64,000 bases of DNA from Solihabitans fulvus (GCF_008386585.1 NZ_VUOB01000001.1:169201-233200); one strand, 5' to 3'. Positions 33,939 to 43,174 are shown, counted from the first letter of the stretch. Notes: a model not told the origin generated them from the sequence alone. A program made the numbers and translations.

Positions 33939-34778
33939 ATGGCGCTGACCGAACGCGACCGAATCGACATCCACGACCTGATCAATCTCCACGGCCACCT
34001 CACCGACGCCGGCGAGCTGGACCGGGCGAGTGAACTGTTCACCCCAGATGTCGTCTACGACCTGGACGACTTCGGCCTCGGCTCAGTACACGGACCCGCG
34101 GCCCTGCGCGAGGCCGCGCTCGCCATGGGCGCCGCCAATCCGGTCGGCCATCACGTCACCAACATCGTGATCACGCGGATCGACGATGGTTCCGCGCGGG
34201 TCCGGTCCAAGGGAATCGGTATCAAGGCCGACGGAACGGCCGGCAGTGTCGTCTACGACGACGTCGTCACCCGCCGACCCGACGGCTGGAAAGTCAGCTA
34301 CCGCAAGGTGATCGCCAGGCGAACGCCCCTCGGCGGGCACGAGGTCGGTCCGCGCGCGGTTCTGGAGCTGCATCGCCAGGCCGCCGTCGACCAGTCCGTC
34401 GAGGACATGCGGCGCGTGTACGCGATCGACGCGGTCCATGAGTTCCCGTTCGCCTATCCCGGCGTGCCGTCCCGGTTGGCGGGCCGCGACAACATCGTGA
34501 ACTGGATCGCCGCGGGGTGGCAGGCCAATCCGCTGAAGTACGAGCATTACCGCATTCTCGCCATCCACGACACCAGCGACCCGGACACGATCATCGTCGA
34601 GCAGGAGGCCCTCGGGACCAGCCCGACCACCGGCGAGTTCGCGCTGCCCAACATCATGGTGCTCACCGCGCGCAACGGGCAGATCGTCCGCCTGCGCGAC
34701 TACGTCAACATCCTGGCCGCCGCGGCCGCCCTGGGAGACGAGCTCCCAACGCGCGAAGAGGCTGAGACGGCACGGTGA
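33939..34778 (+). CDS. Tandem SnoaL-like (NTF2-fold) protein
   Basis: The 279-residue protein contains two NTF2-fold units. The first (about 1-130) reads ERDRIDIHDLINLHGHLTDAGELDRASELFTPDVVYDLDDFG, as in SnoaL_4 proteins. The second (about 140-270) reads QSVEDMRRVYAIDAVHEFPFAYPGVPSRLAGRDNIVNWI. GGAGGGG precedes the ATG. SnoaL-like domains act as cyclases, isomerases or ligand pockets; a covalent pair mimics the usual dimer. A target of the divergent TetR regulator is likely. Confidence 0.8.
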   Translation: MALTERDRIDIHDLINLHGHLTDAGELDRASELFTPDVVYDLDDFGLGSVHGPAALREAALAMGAANPVGHHVTNIVITRIDDGSARVRSKGIGIKADGTAGSVVYDDVVTRRPDGWKVSYRKVIARRTPLGGHEVGPRAVLELHRQAAVDQSVEDMRRVYAIDAVHEFPFAYPGVPSRLAGRDNIVNWIAAGWQANPLKYEHYRILAIHDTSDPDTIIVEQEALGTSPTTGEFALPNIMVLTARNGQIVRLRDYVNILAAAAALGDELPTREEAETAR

Positions 34779-34801
34779 CTGCCGGGCGGTAGCGTCGGCG
34801 G

Positions 34802-35415
34802 ATGCGATGGCATCTCGTGCTCGAATTCGTCGTTGCGGTGACGCCAATCTGCCTGACCCCGGGGGCCAGCTTCACCCTTGTCACGCAACGGGTGGCCACG
34901 GCAGGCGGCGCGACGGGCTGCTGGTCGCGGCGGGCACGGCGACCGGCCTGTGCGTGCACGCCACGCTGGCCGCGATCGGACTGTCGGCTCTGGTGATGCA
35001 GTCGGCCAAGGCGTTCACGGCGGTCAAGCTGGTCGGCGCGCTCTACCTGGTCTGGCTCGGGATCACCACGTTCAGGGCGGCGCGCCGCCGTCCGTCCGCG
35101 CCGACCCGGTTGCCCTGGACCGGGCACGGCGGCTACCTCCAGGGCTTTCTCGGCAACGTGCTGAACCCGAAGGCGGCCGGCGTGTACCTGACGCTGGTGC
35201 CGCAGTTCGTGGATTCCGGCGGCAGCGTGGCCGGGCAGATCGCCGTGCTCGCGGTGGCCCATGTCGCGGTGGCGGTGAGTTGGCTGACGGTGTGGACGTT
35301 CGTGGTGGCCGCTGCGCGGCGGACCATCGGTTCGGGGTGGTTCAAGACCGCGATGAGCCGGGTCACCGGAGCGGTCCTGGTCGCGCTCGGCGCCAGGAGC
35401 GCGGTCAGCAGTTGA
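34802..35415 (+). pseudogene. LysE/RhtB family exporter broken by a frameshift
   Basis: The first frame gives MRWHLVLEFVVAVTPICLTP and ends the family N-terminus near VTQRVATAGG. The expected continuation GLLVAAGTATGLCVHATLAAIGLSALVM is in another frame and runs to the TGA at 35413-35415 with the family motifs LVGALYLVWLGITTFR and GFLGNVLNPKAAGVYL. The switch falls around 34905-34920 and is explained by loss of one base. Read together the two parts form a complete amino acid exporter of about 200 residues. This is either a true pseudogene or a sequencing error. Confidence 0.75.
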
Positions 35416-35426
35416 TGGTCGGCCTC

Positions 35427-35501
35427 GGGTTGGGGTGCGGGCAAGGGTTGGGGTCGCGGGGTGAGGGTTCGGGTTGCGGGGTGAGGGTTCGGGTTGCGGG
35501 G
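35427..35501 (+). repeat. G-rich tandem repeat with G-quadruplex potential
   Basis: Twelve runs of three or four G on the plus strand are separated by 2-4 bases, directly after the LysE stop. Two exact 20-bp copies, GTGAGGGTTCGGGTTGCGGG, lie at 35461 and 35481. The pattern satisfies the usual rule for intramolecular G-quadruplexes three times over. Confidence 0.8.
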
Positions 35502-35564
35502 TGACGCGGTGGTGGTCGGCGTGGACCGGTGTGTGGTCGCCTCCGGCCGCGGCGGATCGTGGCG

Positions 35565-35948
35565 TTACCTCGGTTCCAGCGCGGCCGTGTCGGCGATCTG
35601 CTCGAAGCTGCTGACCTGGCCGTCGGTCACGTGCCAGACGTGCGCGAACCGGGCGGTCGCCTCCTGGCCGGTGGACCGGTGCGTGCCGGCGTAGCGGCCG
35701 AGGGCGACGACCGCTGTGCCGCCGTCGACCAACTCCTCCACGGTGACGGTGAAATCCGCCCAGTCGCACCCAATCCGCGCGAGCACGCCGTCGATGATCT
35801 GCTCCGCGCCGACGTAGGTGCCGCCGTAGGGCGAGCCGGCCGCCTCGGTCCAGGTCGCCCCCGGGGCCAGCACGGCGAGCATGCCTTCGACGTCGCCCCG
35901 GTCGGATGCCGCGTAGTGCGCGCGGACGAGGTCAAGTGCGTCGCTCAT
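35565..35948 (-). CDS. SnoaL-like (NTF2-fold) protein
   Basis: The 127-residue protein has the NTF2 pattern MSDALDLVRAHYAASDRGDVEGMLAVLAPGATWTEAAGSPYGG, then VEELVDGGTAVVALGRYAGTH and ATARFAHVWHVTDGQVSSFEQIADT. It is the last gene of an SDR-SDR-MoaF-SnoaL operon with gaps of only 17-23 bp. An isomerase, dehydratase or binding role in the same catabolic route is inferred from context. Confidence 0.82.
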   Translation of the reverse strand: MSDALDLVRAHYAASDRGDVEGMLAVLAPGATWTEAAGSPYGGTYVGAEQIIDGVLARIGCDWADFTVTVEELVDGGTAVVALGRYAGTHRSTGQEATARFAHVWHVTDGQVSSFEQIADTAALEPR

Positions 35949-35966
35949 CGTGTTCCTCCTGCTCGG

Positions 35967-36758
35967 TCAGACCGGTTCGCCGTCGGCCGGGTACTCGACG
36001 CGGCCGAGCGGGGTGATCAGCGCGCCGCCCGGCGCGGACCGGACCTCGCCGTGCTTGTCGATGCCGAAGAACATGCCGGTGGTGCGCATCGCGTCGAGAT
36101 CGTAGAGCCAGGTGGTGGCCACCGGGATCCGGAACTCGCGGAAGGTGAACACGTACCGCCCATCCGCGATCCGCCACGCGGTGGCCAGGTCCACGTCTCC
36201 GTGCCCGCGCTGCTCGCCGACCAGGCACTGCCAGGCGTACCGCGTCGAGCTGAGGTACACGTGCTCGTAGAGGTGGTTCGGGCTGTACCGGTAGAGCGCG
36301 CGCCAGCCGATCAGGTCCCTGGTCGGGGCGGGAGCCTCGCCGGCTGGGGCCACGCCGTCGCCGAGGTCGAGCACGCCGGGGCGGAACTCCTGGGACACCC
36401 TCGGCACGCCGGGCTCGGCCTCCTCGGCGATCCGCGAGGTGACGGTGAGCGTGCGGCGCGTCGCGACGTCGGCGACGAGGACCTCGGTGACCAGCGGGCG
36501 GTCCAGGAAACTCCGGTGCACGAAGAAGATTCCCGGCGCGCCCTCGACGGCCTCGTAGGCGTCCTCGCCCTCGGCGTCGCCTGCCCGCCAGGCCACGCGC
36601 GAGTCCGTGAACCGCAGCGCGGTCTCGCCGTTGCCGTCGCGCACCACCCAGTTCCGGCCGTGGAGCGCGCGGCTGGCCGGCAGGCGGTTGCCGTCGATCC
36701 CAGCGGCGAAGTCGTCCATCGCCTTCCAGTCGTACGGCGCACCGTCCTGTGTGGACAT
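35967..36758 (-). CDS. moaF: MoaF family protein (copy 1)
   Basis: The 263-residue protein has the MoaF family blocks LIGWRALYRYSPNHLYEHVYLSSTRYAWQCLVGEQRG, GRYVFTFREFRIPVATTWLYD and TGMFFGIDKHGEV. It shares these with a second copy at 62122-62901. The name refers to a gene of the Klebsiella monoamine regulon and is often mis-transferred to molybdenum cofactor synthesis. The fold is a lipocalin-like pair of barrels, suggesting ligand binding. AGGAGA precedes the ATG. Here it sits with two dehydrogenases and a SnoaL protein rather than an amine oxidase. Confidence 0.8.
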   Translation of the reverse strand: MSTQDGAPYDWKAMDDFAAGIDGNRLPASRALHGRNWVVRDGNGETALRFTDSRVAWRAGDAEGEDAYEAVEGAPGIFFVHRSFLDRPLVTEVLVADVATRRTLTVTSRIAEEAEPGVPRVSQEFRPGVLDLGDGVAPAGEAPAPTRDLIGWRALYRYSPNHLYEHVYLSSTRYAWQCLVGEQRGHGDVDLATAWRIADGRYVFTFREFRIPVATTWLYDLDAMRTTGMFFGIDKHGEVRSAPGGALITPLGRVEYPADGEPV

Positions 36759-36775
36759 TCTGATCTCCTGACGTG

Positions 36776-37585
36776 TCACAGCGTACGGCCGAGTTCGATG
36801 GTCGGCAGGTCGACGGCGCTCGCCCCGGCATCGGCGGTGAGCACCGCGCCGCTCATGATCGAGGAGTCCTGCGATGCCAGAAACGCGATCACCGAGGCGA
36901 TCTCCTCGGGCTCGGCCGGCCGCCCCAGCGGGGTGTTCTCGGTGACCAGCGCGTACGCCTCGGCGCGGCTGATGCCGCGCGCCGCTCCGAACTCGTCCAT
37001 CTGCACGTCGCCCATGGCGGTGCGCACCCACCCGGGGCACACCACGTTGGCCCGCACGCCCTTGCGGCCGTAGTCGCGGGCGATCGAGCGGGTCAGCCCG
37101 ATCAGGGCGTGCTTGGTGGTCACGTACCCGCACACGCCCGGCCCGGAGAACAGCCCGGCGAGCGAGGACACCAGCACCACCGAACCGCCCCTGACCAGCA
37201 GCGCCGGCAGGGACTCGCGGATCGTGACGAACGCGCTGGTGAGGTTCGCGTCGAGACTGTCCTGCCAGGACTTGTCGTCGGTGTCGAGCGCGGCGCCGAG
37301 GCCGTGCCCGCCCGCGTTGGCGACCACCACGTCGAGCCGGCCGAACCGGTCGACGGTCTCGGCGACCACCGCCCGCATCGCCGAGGAGTCGGCCGCGTCG
37401 GCGGAGAGCGCGAGCGCCGCGTCGCCGAGCGGCTCGGCGACCTCCCGCAGCGGGTCCGCGCGCCGACCGGTCAGCACCACCCGCGCGCCATCCTCGACCA
37501 GCCGGCGCGCGGCCGCCGCGCCGATTCCGGTGCCGCCACCGGTGATCAACGCGACCCGGCCGGCCAGTCGGTTGGCTCCGCTCAT
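36776..37585 (-). CDS. Short-chain dehydrogenase/reductase
   Basis: The 269-residue enzyme is a classical SDR: GGGTGIGAAAARR for the dinucleotide, NAGG, catalytic Ser in VVLVSSLAG, and YVTTK with Tyr and Lys. The stretch VVLTGRRADPL after beta-2 has Arg residues that favour NADP(H). It is the second gene of the four-gene operon. It should interconvert an alcohol and a ketone in an unknown pathway fed by the divergent ABC importer. Confidence 0.88.
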   Translation of the reverse strand: MSGANRLAGRVALITGGGTGIGAAAARRLVEDGARVVLTGRRADPLREVAEPLGDAALALSADAADSSAMRAVVAETVDRFGRLDVVVANAGGHGLGAALDTDDKSWQDSLDANLTSAFVTIRESLPALLVRGGSVVLVSSLAGLFSGPGVCGYVTTKHALIGLTRSIARDYGRKGVRANVVCPGWVRTAMGDVQMDEFGAARGISRAEAYALVTENTPLGRPAEPEEIASVIAFLASQDSSIMSGAVLTADAGASAVDLPTIELGRTL

Positions 37586-37608
37586 CGGTTCGTTCCTCTC
37601 CTCGTGCG

Positions 37609-38421
37609 TCAACTGGTCACCAGCCCACCGTTCGGGCTGATGATCTGCCCGGTGAAGTACGCGCCGTCCGGCCCGGCCAGGAACGCCACGGTGGCGGCGA
37701 TCTCGGCGGGCAGCCCGAACCGGCCGAGCCCGATCTGCTGCTCGATGACGCGCCGCAGCACCGGCCGGATCACGTCGCCGAGCGGGGTCTCGACATAGCC
37801 GGGGGCCACCGCGTTCACCCGGATGCCAAGCGGCGCAACGTCCCTGGCCACCGCCTTGGTCAGGGCCTGGATGCCGCCCTTGGCCGCCGAGTAGTGCGGC
37901 AGGTGCTCGCAGCCGGTGAGCCCGCAGGTCGAGGAGATGTTGACGATCACCCCGTCGCGCTGCTCCCGCATGACCCGCAGCGCGGCGCGGGTGCCGTAGA
38001 AGGTGCCGTCCAGGTGCACGCTCAGCATCCGGTGCCACGCCTCGTCGGTGATGCCCAGCGTCGCGTCCAGCACGGTGGTCGGCTCGCCGGTGGCGGCCTC
38101 ATCCACCCGCGCGGCCAGCCGGTCGAAGGCGTCCTCCGCCTCCTGCCCGCCCCGGATGCCGGCGTTGTTGACCAGGATGTCCAGCCGCCCGTAGCGGTCG
38201 ACGACGGCGGCGACGGCGTCCTCGAGCTGCGCCGCGTCCGAGACGTCCGCGCAGACGGCCATGCCGCGCCGGACCAGTCCCGCCGTCAGCTCGGCTCCGG
38301 TCGAGTCGATGTCGAGCGCCGCGACCAGCGCGCCCTCGGCGTCCAGCCGACGGGCGATCGCCTCGCCGATGCCGGAGCCGGCCCCGGTGACCAGTGCCAC
38401 CTTGTCCTCGATGCTGCCCAT
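37609..38421 (-). CDS. Short-chain dehydrogenase/reductase with an insertion
   Basis: The 270-residue classical SDR has TGAGSGIGEAIAR, Asp in VAALDIDSTG pointing to NAD(H), NNAG, Ser in VNISSTCG and YSAAK. Between NNAGIRGG and the helix at DEAWHRML there is an extra loop (DRLAARVDEAATGEPTTVLD) seen in carveol- or steroid-type SDRs. It is the promoter-proximal gene of the operon. A substrate larger than a simple sugar is possible; this is inference. Confidence 0.88.
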   Translation of the reverse strand: MGSIEDKVALVTGAGSGIGEAIARRLDAEGALVAALDIDSTGAELTAGLVRRGMAVCADVSDAAQLEDAVAAVVDRYGRLDILVNNAGIRGGQEAEDAFDRLAARVDEAATGEPTTVLDATLGITDEAWHRMLSVHLDGTFYGTRAALRVMREQRDGVIVNISSTCGLTGCEHLPHYSAAKGGIQALTKAVARDVAPLGIRVNAVAPGYVETPLGDVIRPVLRRVIEQQIGLGRFGLPAEIAATVAFLAGPDGAYFTGQIISPNGGLVTS

Positions 38422-38569
38422 GTCCGGTGACGCTAGTGAGCCGACCGGCCGATCCCCCGCCATCGGCGCTGGCCGGTGCGCTGATGGTCAACGGGTGTTC
38501 GTTGTCGGGCAAGTGTTCTTCGTCTCTCCGCCGCAGGCTGTTGCAGCATCAACGCGGGACGGAGACGGC

Positions 38570-39607
38570 ATGACCACCCAGCTGCACGAACAGGCGTCGA
38601 GCACGGACGACCAGCGCCGCAGGAACGCGGTGCTCGGGTTGGCCACGCGGGCGGTGCGCGCGGAGTCGAGCAGCGTGCTGGCCGCGACAGTCCTGCTGGT
38701 CCTGGTGATCGGCGCGCTGCGGCCCGCGTTCTTCAGCGTCGGCCAGCTGCGCGACGTGCTGAACAGCTCGGTGTACGTGGCGCTGCTCGCCGCCGGCATG
38801 TCGTTTCTGTTGTCCATGCGGGAGATCGACCTGTCGGTCGGCTCGATCTTCGGGCTGTCGCTGATCTCCACGGCGCTGCTGATGCGCGGCGGGGTCAGCC
38901 CGTGGCTGGCCGGCGCGCTCGGCGTGCTGCTCGGCGGCGTGCTCGGGCTGGTGAACGCCGTTGTGGTGCACTACATCGCGATCCCCGCGTTCGTCGCGAC
39001 CCTGGCCACGATGCAGCTGTACCGGGGGCTCGCGGTCGCGTTGGGCAACGGGCAGCAGGTGACCGGGCTGCCGTTGGACGACTCGTTCTTCACGGTGCTC
39101 GGCGGCACCGAGCTCGGCCTGCCGGTCAGCGTCTGGGTGCTGATCGCGGTGACGCTCCTGCTCACCGGGTTGCTGCGGTTCACGCCGTTCGGCTACCGGG
39201 TCAGGTCGATCGGGTCCAACCCGGACGCCGCGGCGTTCTCCGGCATCTCCATCGCCGGCACCCGCACGAAGGTGCTGGTGTTGATGGGCGCCGTCGGCGG
39301 CCTCGCCGGCGTGTTGGGGCTGGCGTTCTTCACCTCGGGCGACCCGAACATCGGCACCGGCTTCGAGTTGCAGGCGATCGCCGCCGCGGTCATCGGCGGC
39401 ACGCCGCTGCGGGGCGGCACCGCGACCGTGTTCGGCGCCGTGTTCGGCGCGATCCTGCTCGGGGTCGTGTCCAGCGGGCTCGTGTTCTTCAGCATTCCCG
39501 CCAACTGGAGCTCCTTCGCCACCGGACTGGTGGTGCTCCTCGCGGTCGCCGTGGACAGCGTCCTGCGCAGCAGGCGACGCGCCCGCGAGTCCGCATTCGG
39601 GCTGTAG
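38570..39607 (+). CDS. ABC sugar-type permease (RbsC family)
   Basis: The 345-residue protein has about 9-10 helices, with the RbsC/BPD_transp_2 signature MSFLLSMREIDLSVGSIFGLS and the coupling segment GYRVRSIGSNPDAAAFSGISIAGT. It is the first gene of a three-gene importer (permease, binding lipoprotein, ATPase). The ATG at 38570 lies 149 bp from the divergent SDR gene. With one permease gene it presumably works as a homodimer. Confidence 0.9.
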   Translation: MTTQLHEQASSTDDQRRRNAVLGLATRAVRAESSSVLAATVLLVLVIGALRPAFFSVGQLRDVLNSSVYVALLAAGMSFLLSMREIDLSVGSIFGLSLISTALLMRGGVSPWLAGALGVLLGGVLGLVNAVVVHYIAIPAFVATLATMQLYRGLAVALGNGQQVTGLPLDDSFFTVLGGTELGLPVSVWVLIAVTLLLTGLLRFTPFGYRVRSIGSNPDAAAFSGISIAGTRTKVLVLMGAVGGLAGVLGLAFFTSGDPNIGTGFELQAIAAAVIGGTPLRGGTATVFGAVFGAILLGVVSSGLVFFSIPANWSSFATGLVVLLAVAVDSVLRSRRRARESAFGL

Positions 39608-39681
39608 CGGCATCCACTCAGGATCTCGAACGGTCCCTCCCCCACAAGGACATTCCGCCCCCACAAGGAAAAGAGGTCACC

Positions 39682-40737
39682 ATGCGTCCCTACTGGTGCG
39701 TGGCGGTCGCGGCCGGTGTGCTGCTGGTCAGCGCGTGCGGCGCGGCAGGCTCCGGTGCGGCGGGCTCCGGCGGTCCGGTCAAGCTCGCCTTCGTCTACGC
39801 CACCTCGTCACAGAACCCGTTCCAGGAGATGGCTTTCGGCGCGAAGGCGGCCGCGGCCGACATCGGGGGTGTCGACCTCGCGCTCAGCGCGCCGACCGGA
39901 ATCAACGGGCCGCAGGAGGTCACCCAGTTCCTGTCCACGATCCACAACTCCAAGGACGGGGTGGCGCTGGAGACGCTGACGCCCGACCTGTTCGTGCGGC
40001 CGCTGAACCAGGCCGCCGACCTGAACGTGCCGGTGGTCGCGGTGGACACCGCGCCGCCGGCCGGCACGAAGGTCGGCTTGTTCATCGGCAACAGCAACAC
40101 CGAGCTCGGCAAGGCGCTCGGCGAGGAGTTCGTCAAGCAGGTCCCGGCGGACGCGACCGGCGAAGTGGTGCTGGGCAACGACATTCCCGGCCTCGGACTG
40201 CTCCAGCAGCGACTGGACGGGATGCGGTCGGTGATCAAGGCGAAGCGCCCCGGCCTGACCATCAGTGGACCGTTTGACTCCGGCTCCGAGCCGACCAGCA
40301 ACTTCAACAACTGGAACGACATCGTGAAGGCGCACGCCAACGCGATCGCGTACCTGGGGGTCGGCGCGCAGGACGCGGTGTCGTTGGCACTGATCCAGAA
40401 GAACACCGGGCGGAAGTTCCTCGCCGGCTCCTGCGACCCGGACACCTCGGCGTTGCAGGCCGTGAAGGACGGGTACGTGTTCGCGCTGGCGTCGCCGGAG
40501 CACTGGCTCAAGGGCTATGTGGCGCTGCGGCTGCTGGCCGAGCGCGCCAAGTCCGGTAAGGCGCTGCCGACCGGGTGGTGGAACACCGGGTCGCTGGTGG
40601 TGAACTCCGCCAACATCGACCAGATCATCGCACGGCAGCACGACGAGGGCAGCCGCAAGGCCGCGTTCAAGGCGGAGACCGACAGGCAGCTCGCGAACCC
40701 GAGCGGCTACCTGCGTCCGCTGGCCGAGGCCAACTGA
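39682..40737 (+). CDS. ABC transporter substrate-binding lipoprotein
   Basis: The 351-residue protein has a lipoprotein signal with LLVSACG (Cys19) and a periplasmic-binding-protein type I fold of the ribose/autoinducer-2 class: KLAFVYATSSQNPFQEMAFGAKAAA, VPVVAVDTAPPAGTKVGLFIGNSN, and YLGVGAQDAVSLALIQKNTG. It delivers the ligand to the RbsC-type permease. Sugars, polyols or other small polar compounds are typical. The SDR operon opposite suggests an alcohol-bearing ligand. Confidence 0.9.
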   Translation: MRPYWCVAVAAGVLLVSACGAAGSGAAGSGGPVKLAFVYATSSQNPFQEMAFGAKAAAADIGGVDLALSAPTGINGPQEVTQFLSTIHNSKDGVALETLTPDLFVRPLNQAADLNVPVVAVDTAPPAGTKVGLFIGNSNTELGKALGEEFVKQVPADATGEVVLGNDIPGLGLLQQRLDGMRSVIKAKRPGLTISGPFDSGSEPTSNFNNWNDIVKAHANAIAYLGVGAQDAVSLALIQKNTGRKFLAGSCDPDTSALQAVKDGYVFALASPEHWLKGYVALRLLAERAKSGKALPTGWWNTGSLVVNSANIDQIIARQHDEGSRKAAFKAETDRQLANPSGYLRPLAEAN

Positions 40738-42236
40738 TGGACGCGGCGCTCGCGGCCACCGGCATCGCGAAGGCCTACGGCGGAGTGACCGCCCTCGCCG
40801 GAGCCGACCTGACGCTGCGGGCCGGCTCGGTGCACGCCCTGCTCGGCGAGAACGGCGCGGGGAAGTCCACCCTGATCAAGATCATCACGGGCGCGGTGTT
40901 CCCGGACGGCGGGAGCCTGCTGATGGACGGCGCGGAGACGCGCTTCAGCAGCACCGCGCACGCCGCCGCGAACGGCGTCGCGGTGGTCTCCCAGGAACTC
41001 AACCAGTTCCCGGACCTCGACGTGCTGGCGAACCTGTTCCCCATGCGCGAGCCGACCAGGGGTCCGCTGCTGCGCCGCGCCGAGATGCTGGCGCTGGCGC
41101 GGCCGGTGCTGCGGCAGCTCGGCGTCGACGTGAACCCACGGCGGCGCCTGGGCACCCTTTCGTTGGCGCAGCGGCAGTTGGTGGAGATCGCCAAGGCGCT
41201 GATCGTGCGGCCGAAGGTGCTGATCCTGGACGAGCCGACCTCCGCGCTTGACCCGGCGAGCTCCGCGCGGCTGCTGGAGATCCTGCGGGTGCTGCGGGAT
41301 CGGCGGGTGGCGGTGGTGTTCGTGTCGCACCTGCTGGAGGAGGTGCTGAGCCTGTGCGACGAGATCACCGTGCTGCGCGACGGGCGCACCGTGCTCGCCG
41401 GCCGACCAAGGGCGGAGCTGGCGATCGGCGACATCGTGCACGCCATGCTCGGCAGCCTGCCGCCCGTCGCGACCCGCGGTACCCGTCGCGGCGTCGACGC
41501 GTTTGGCGTGGAACTGGTGGACGTCAGCGTGCCGGACCGGCTCAGCGGGGTCAGCCTCGGCGGCGGCCGGGGCGAGATCGTCGGCCTGGCCGGGCTGGCG
41601 GGCTCCGGCCACACCACCGTCCTCGAGGTGATCGCGGGGCTGCGGCGGCCGAGCCACGGCACGGTCCGGCTGCCCGACGGTCGCGCCGCGCCGCGCGACT
41701 TCCGAGCCGCCATCCGCGCGGGTGTCGCGCTGGTGTCCGGGGATCGGCGGCGGGTCGGGCTGATGCTGGACAAGCCGATCTGGGAGAACACCGCGCAGGT
41801 CGCGTCCGTCGCGCTCGGCCGGGGCGGAGGGTTGCTGCGGGTCGGGCCGCTGCGCGCGGCGGCGCGCGAGCTGGTGGATCGGGTGCGGGTCCGGCCGGCG
41901 ACGGTGGACACCAGGGCGGGGCTGCTCTCCGGCGGCAACCAGCAGAAGGTAGTGCTGGCCAAGTGGTTGGCGGCCGATCCCTCGGTGCTGCTGCTGGACG
42001 ATCCGACGCGGGGTGTCGACCTCGGCGCCAAGGCTGAGATCCACGCGCTGCTGCGCGCGATCGCGGACGCGGGGGCCGCGGTGCTGCTGTGCTCGACGGA
42101 CCTGGACGAGTTGGGCGCGGTGTGCGACCGGGTGCTGGTCTTCCATCGGGGCTCGGTGTGCGCCGAGCTGACGGGCGATTCCATTGACCAGCACACGATC
42201 CTGCACACCATGAACACGGGAGTCGTGGAGGTGTAA
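40737..42236 (+). CDS. ABC sugar importer ATPase (RbsA family, two ATP-binding domains)
   Basis: The 499-residue protein carries two nucleotide-binding domains. The first has GENGAGKSTLIK, signature LSLAQRQLVEIAKAL and LILDEPTSALD. The second has a degenerate Walker A, GLAGSGHTTVLE, normal for this family, LSGGNQQKVVLAKWL and LLLDDPTRGVD. Its ATG overlaps the stop of the binding protein (TGATG), which confirms the operon. Confidence 0.92.
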   Translation: MDAALAATGIAKAYGGVTALAGADLTLRAGSVHALLGENGAGKSTLIKIITGAVFPDGGSLLMDGAETRFSSTAHAAANGVAVVSQELNQFPDLDVLANLFPMREPTRGPLLRRAEMLALARPVLRQLGVDVNPRRRLGTLSLAQRQLVEIAKALIVRPKVLILDEPTSALDPASSARLLEILRVLRDRRVAVVFVSHLLEEVLSLCDEITVLRDGRTVLAGRPRAELAIGDIVHAMLGSLPPVATRGTRRGVDAFGVELVDVSVPDRLSGVSLGGGRGEIVGLAGLAGSGHTTVLEVIAGLRRPSHGTVRLPDGRAAPRDFRAAIRAGVALVSGDRRRVGLMLDKPIWENTAQVASVALGRGGGLLRVGPLRAAARELVDRVRVRPATVDTRAGLLSGGNQQKVVLAKWLAADPSVLLLDDPTRGVDLGAKAEIHALLRAIADAGAAVLLCSTDLDELGAVCDRVLVFHRGSVCAELTGDSIDQHTILHTMNTGVVEV

Positions 42237-42262
42237 GTACGGGCTGTGGAGCGCGGGCAGCC

Positions 42263-43168
42263 TCAGTCGACCGAGCGGTCCAGGGCGTCGAGCAGCCAGG
42301 TGTGGGTGACGCCGACCGGCGCGGGTTCGTCGGTGATCTCGCCGGCGAGGCGCCAGTAGCGGCGCATCTTCGGGTGCCGGTCGGCGGCGGTGCGCCGGTT
42401 CAGTGCGCGCCGGAACTCCGGCGTGTCGCCGGTGCCGAGCGCGGCGGCGTGCGCCGCGACGAACCGGTCGAGCGCGGGCCCCGGCTCCGGTCCGACCCCG
42501 GCCGCCACCTGGGGGAACGCCAGCTCGCAGGCCGCGTCGACGGCGGCGTGCAGCGCGCCGAGGTCGGCGATGCGGTCGTGGTTGACCAGCGTGCTGGCCC
42601 GTAGCTGGATGGCCAGTGCCCGGTCGGCGGCGAGCAACACCAGCTCGGCGTAGGCGACGACCTGCGCTGGGGTCGGCAGCTCCGGCGGTCGAGGCGCGCC
42701 GATGTCGAGGAACATGCGGGCCGTGTCCGGCGGGATCGGTCCGCTCGTCATCGGGCGCCAGAGCCGAACGAGGGTGTCGTGCGCGGCGAACCCGTCCTGC
42801 ACCTCGGACAGCAGTTCGAGCCGGGCGGCGCGGTCGGTGGGTGCGGCCTCCTCGACCGCGCGGAGCGCCGAGCGTCGCCAGGCCAGCGTCGCCACCTCGC
42901 GGTCGAGCGTGGCCCGCTCGGCCGCCACGGCGTCGGCGAGGGAACAGCCGCCGGCCAGGACGTCGGTGATGGACCGCAGGCCCAGCCCGAGCCCGCGCAG
43001 CCGCCGGACCAGGTTCAGCCGGTCGACCGTGGCCGCGTCGAACCGGCGGTGCCCGCCGACGCTGCGCGCGGGCTCCAGCAGCCCCTCGTCGCAGTAGAAG
43101 CGGATCGTGCGGACGGGCACGCCGGTCCGCCGCGCCAGGTCGCCGATGCCGAGTGTGTCGCCGGTCAC
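42263..43168 (-). CDS. MerR family regulator
   Basis: The 301-residue protein has the MerR DNA-binding domain LGIGDLARRTGVPVRTIRFYCDEGLLEPARSVGGHRRFDAATVDRL and a long C-terminal domain unlike metal-sensing MerR proteins. GTG 43168 is used as the start because the longer frame crosses the promoter. It is divergent from the DinB-type gene, whose promoter shows the stretched 20-bp spacer and dyad that MerR proteins act on. Confidence 0.88.
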   Translation of the reverse strand: MTGDTLGIGDLARRTGVPVRTIRFYCDEGLLEPARSVGGHRRFDAATVDRLNLVRRLRGLGLGLRSITDVLAGGCSLADAVAAERATLDREVATLAWRRSALRAVEEAAPTDRAARLELLSEVQDGFAAHDTLVRLWRPMTSGPIPPDTARMFLDIGAPRPPELPTPAQVVAYAELVLLAADRALAIQLRASTLVNHDRIADLGALHAAVDAACELAFPQVAAGVGPEPGPALDRFVAAHAAALGTGDTPEFRRALNRRTAADRHPKMRRYWRLAGEITDEPAPVGVTHTWLLDALDRSVD

Positions 43169-43174
43169 TATCGG

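Noticed and set aside
35967..36758. Molybdenum cofactor biosynthesis role for MoaF
   Set aside because: No other cofactor gene is near either copy. The name comes from a monoamine-regulon gene and both contexts here are catabolic.
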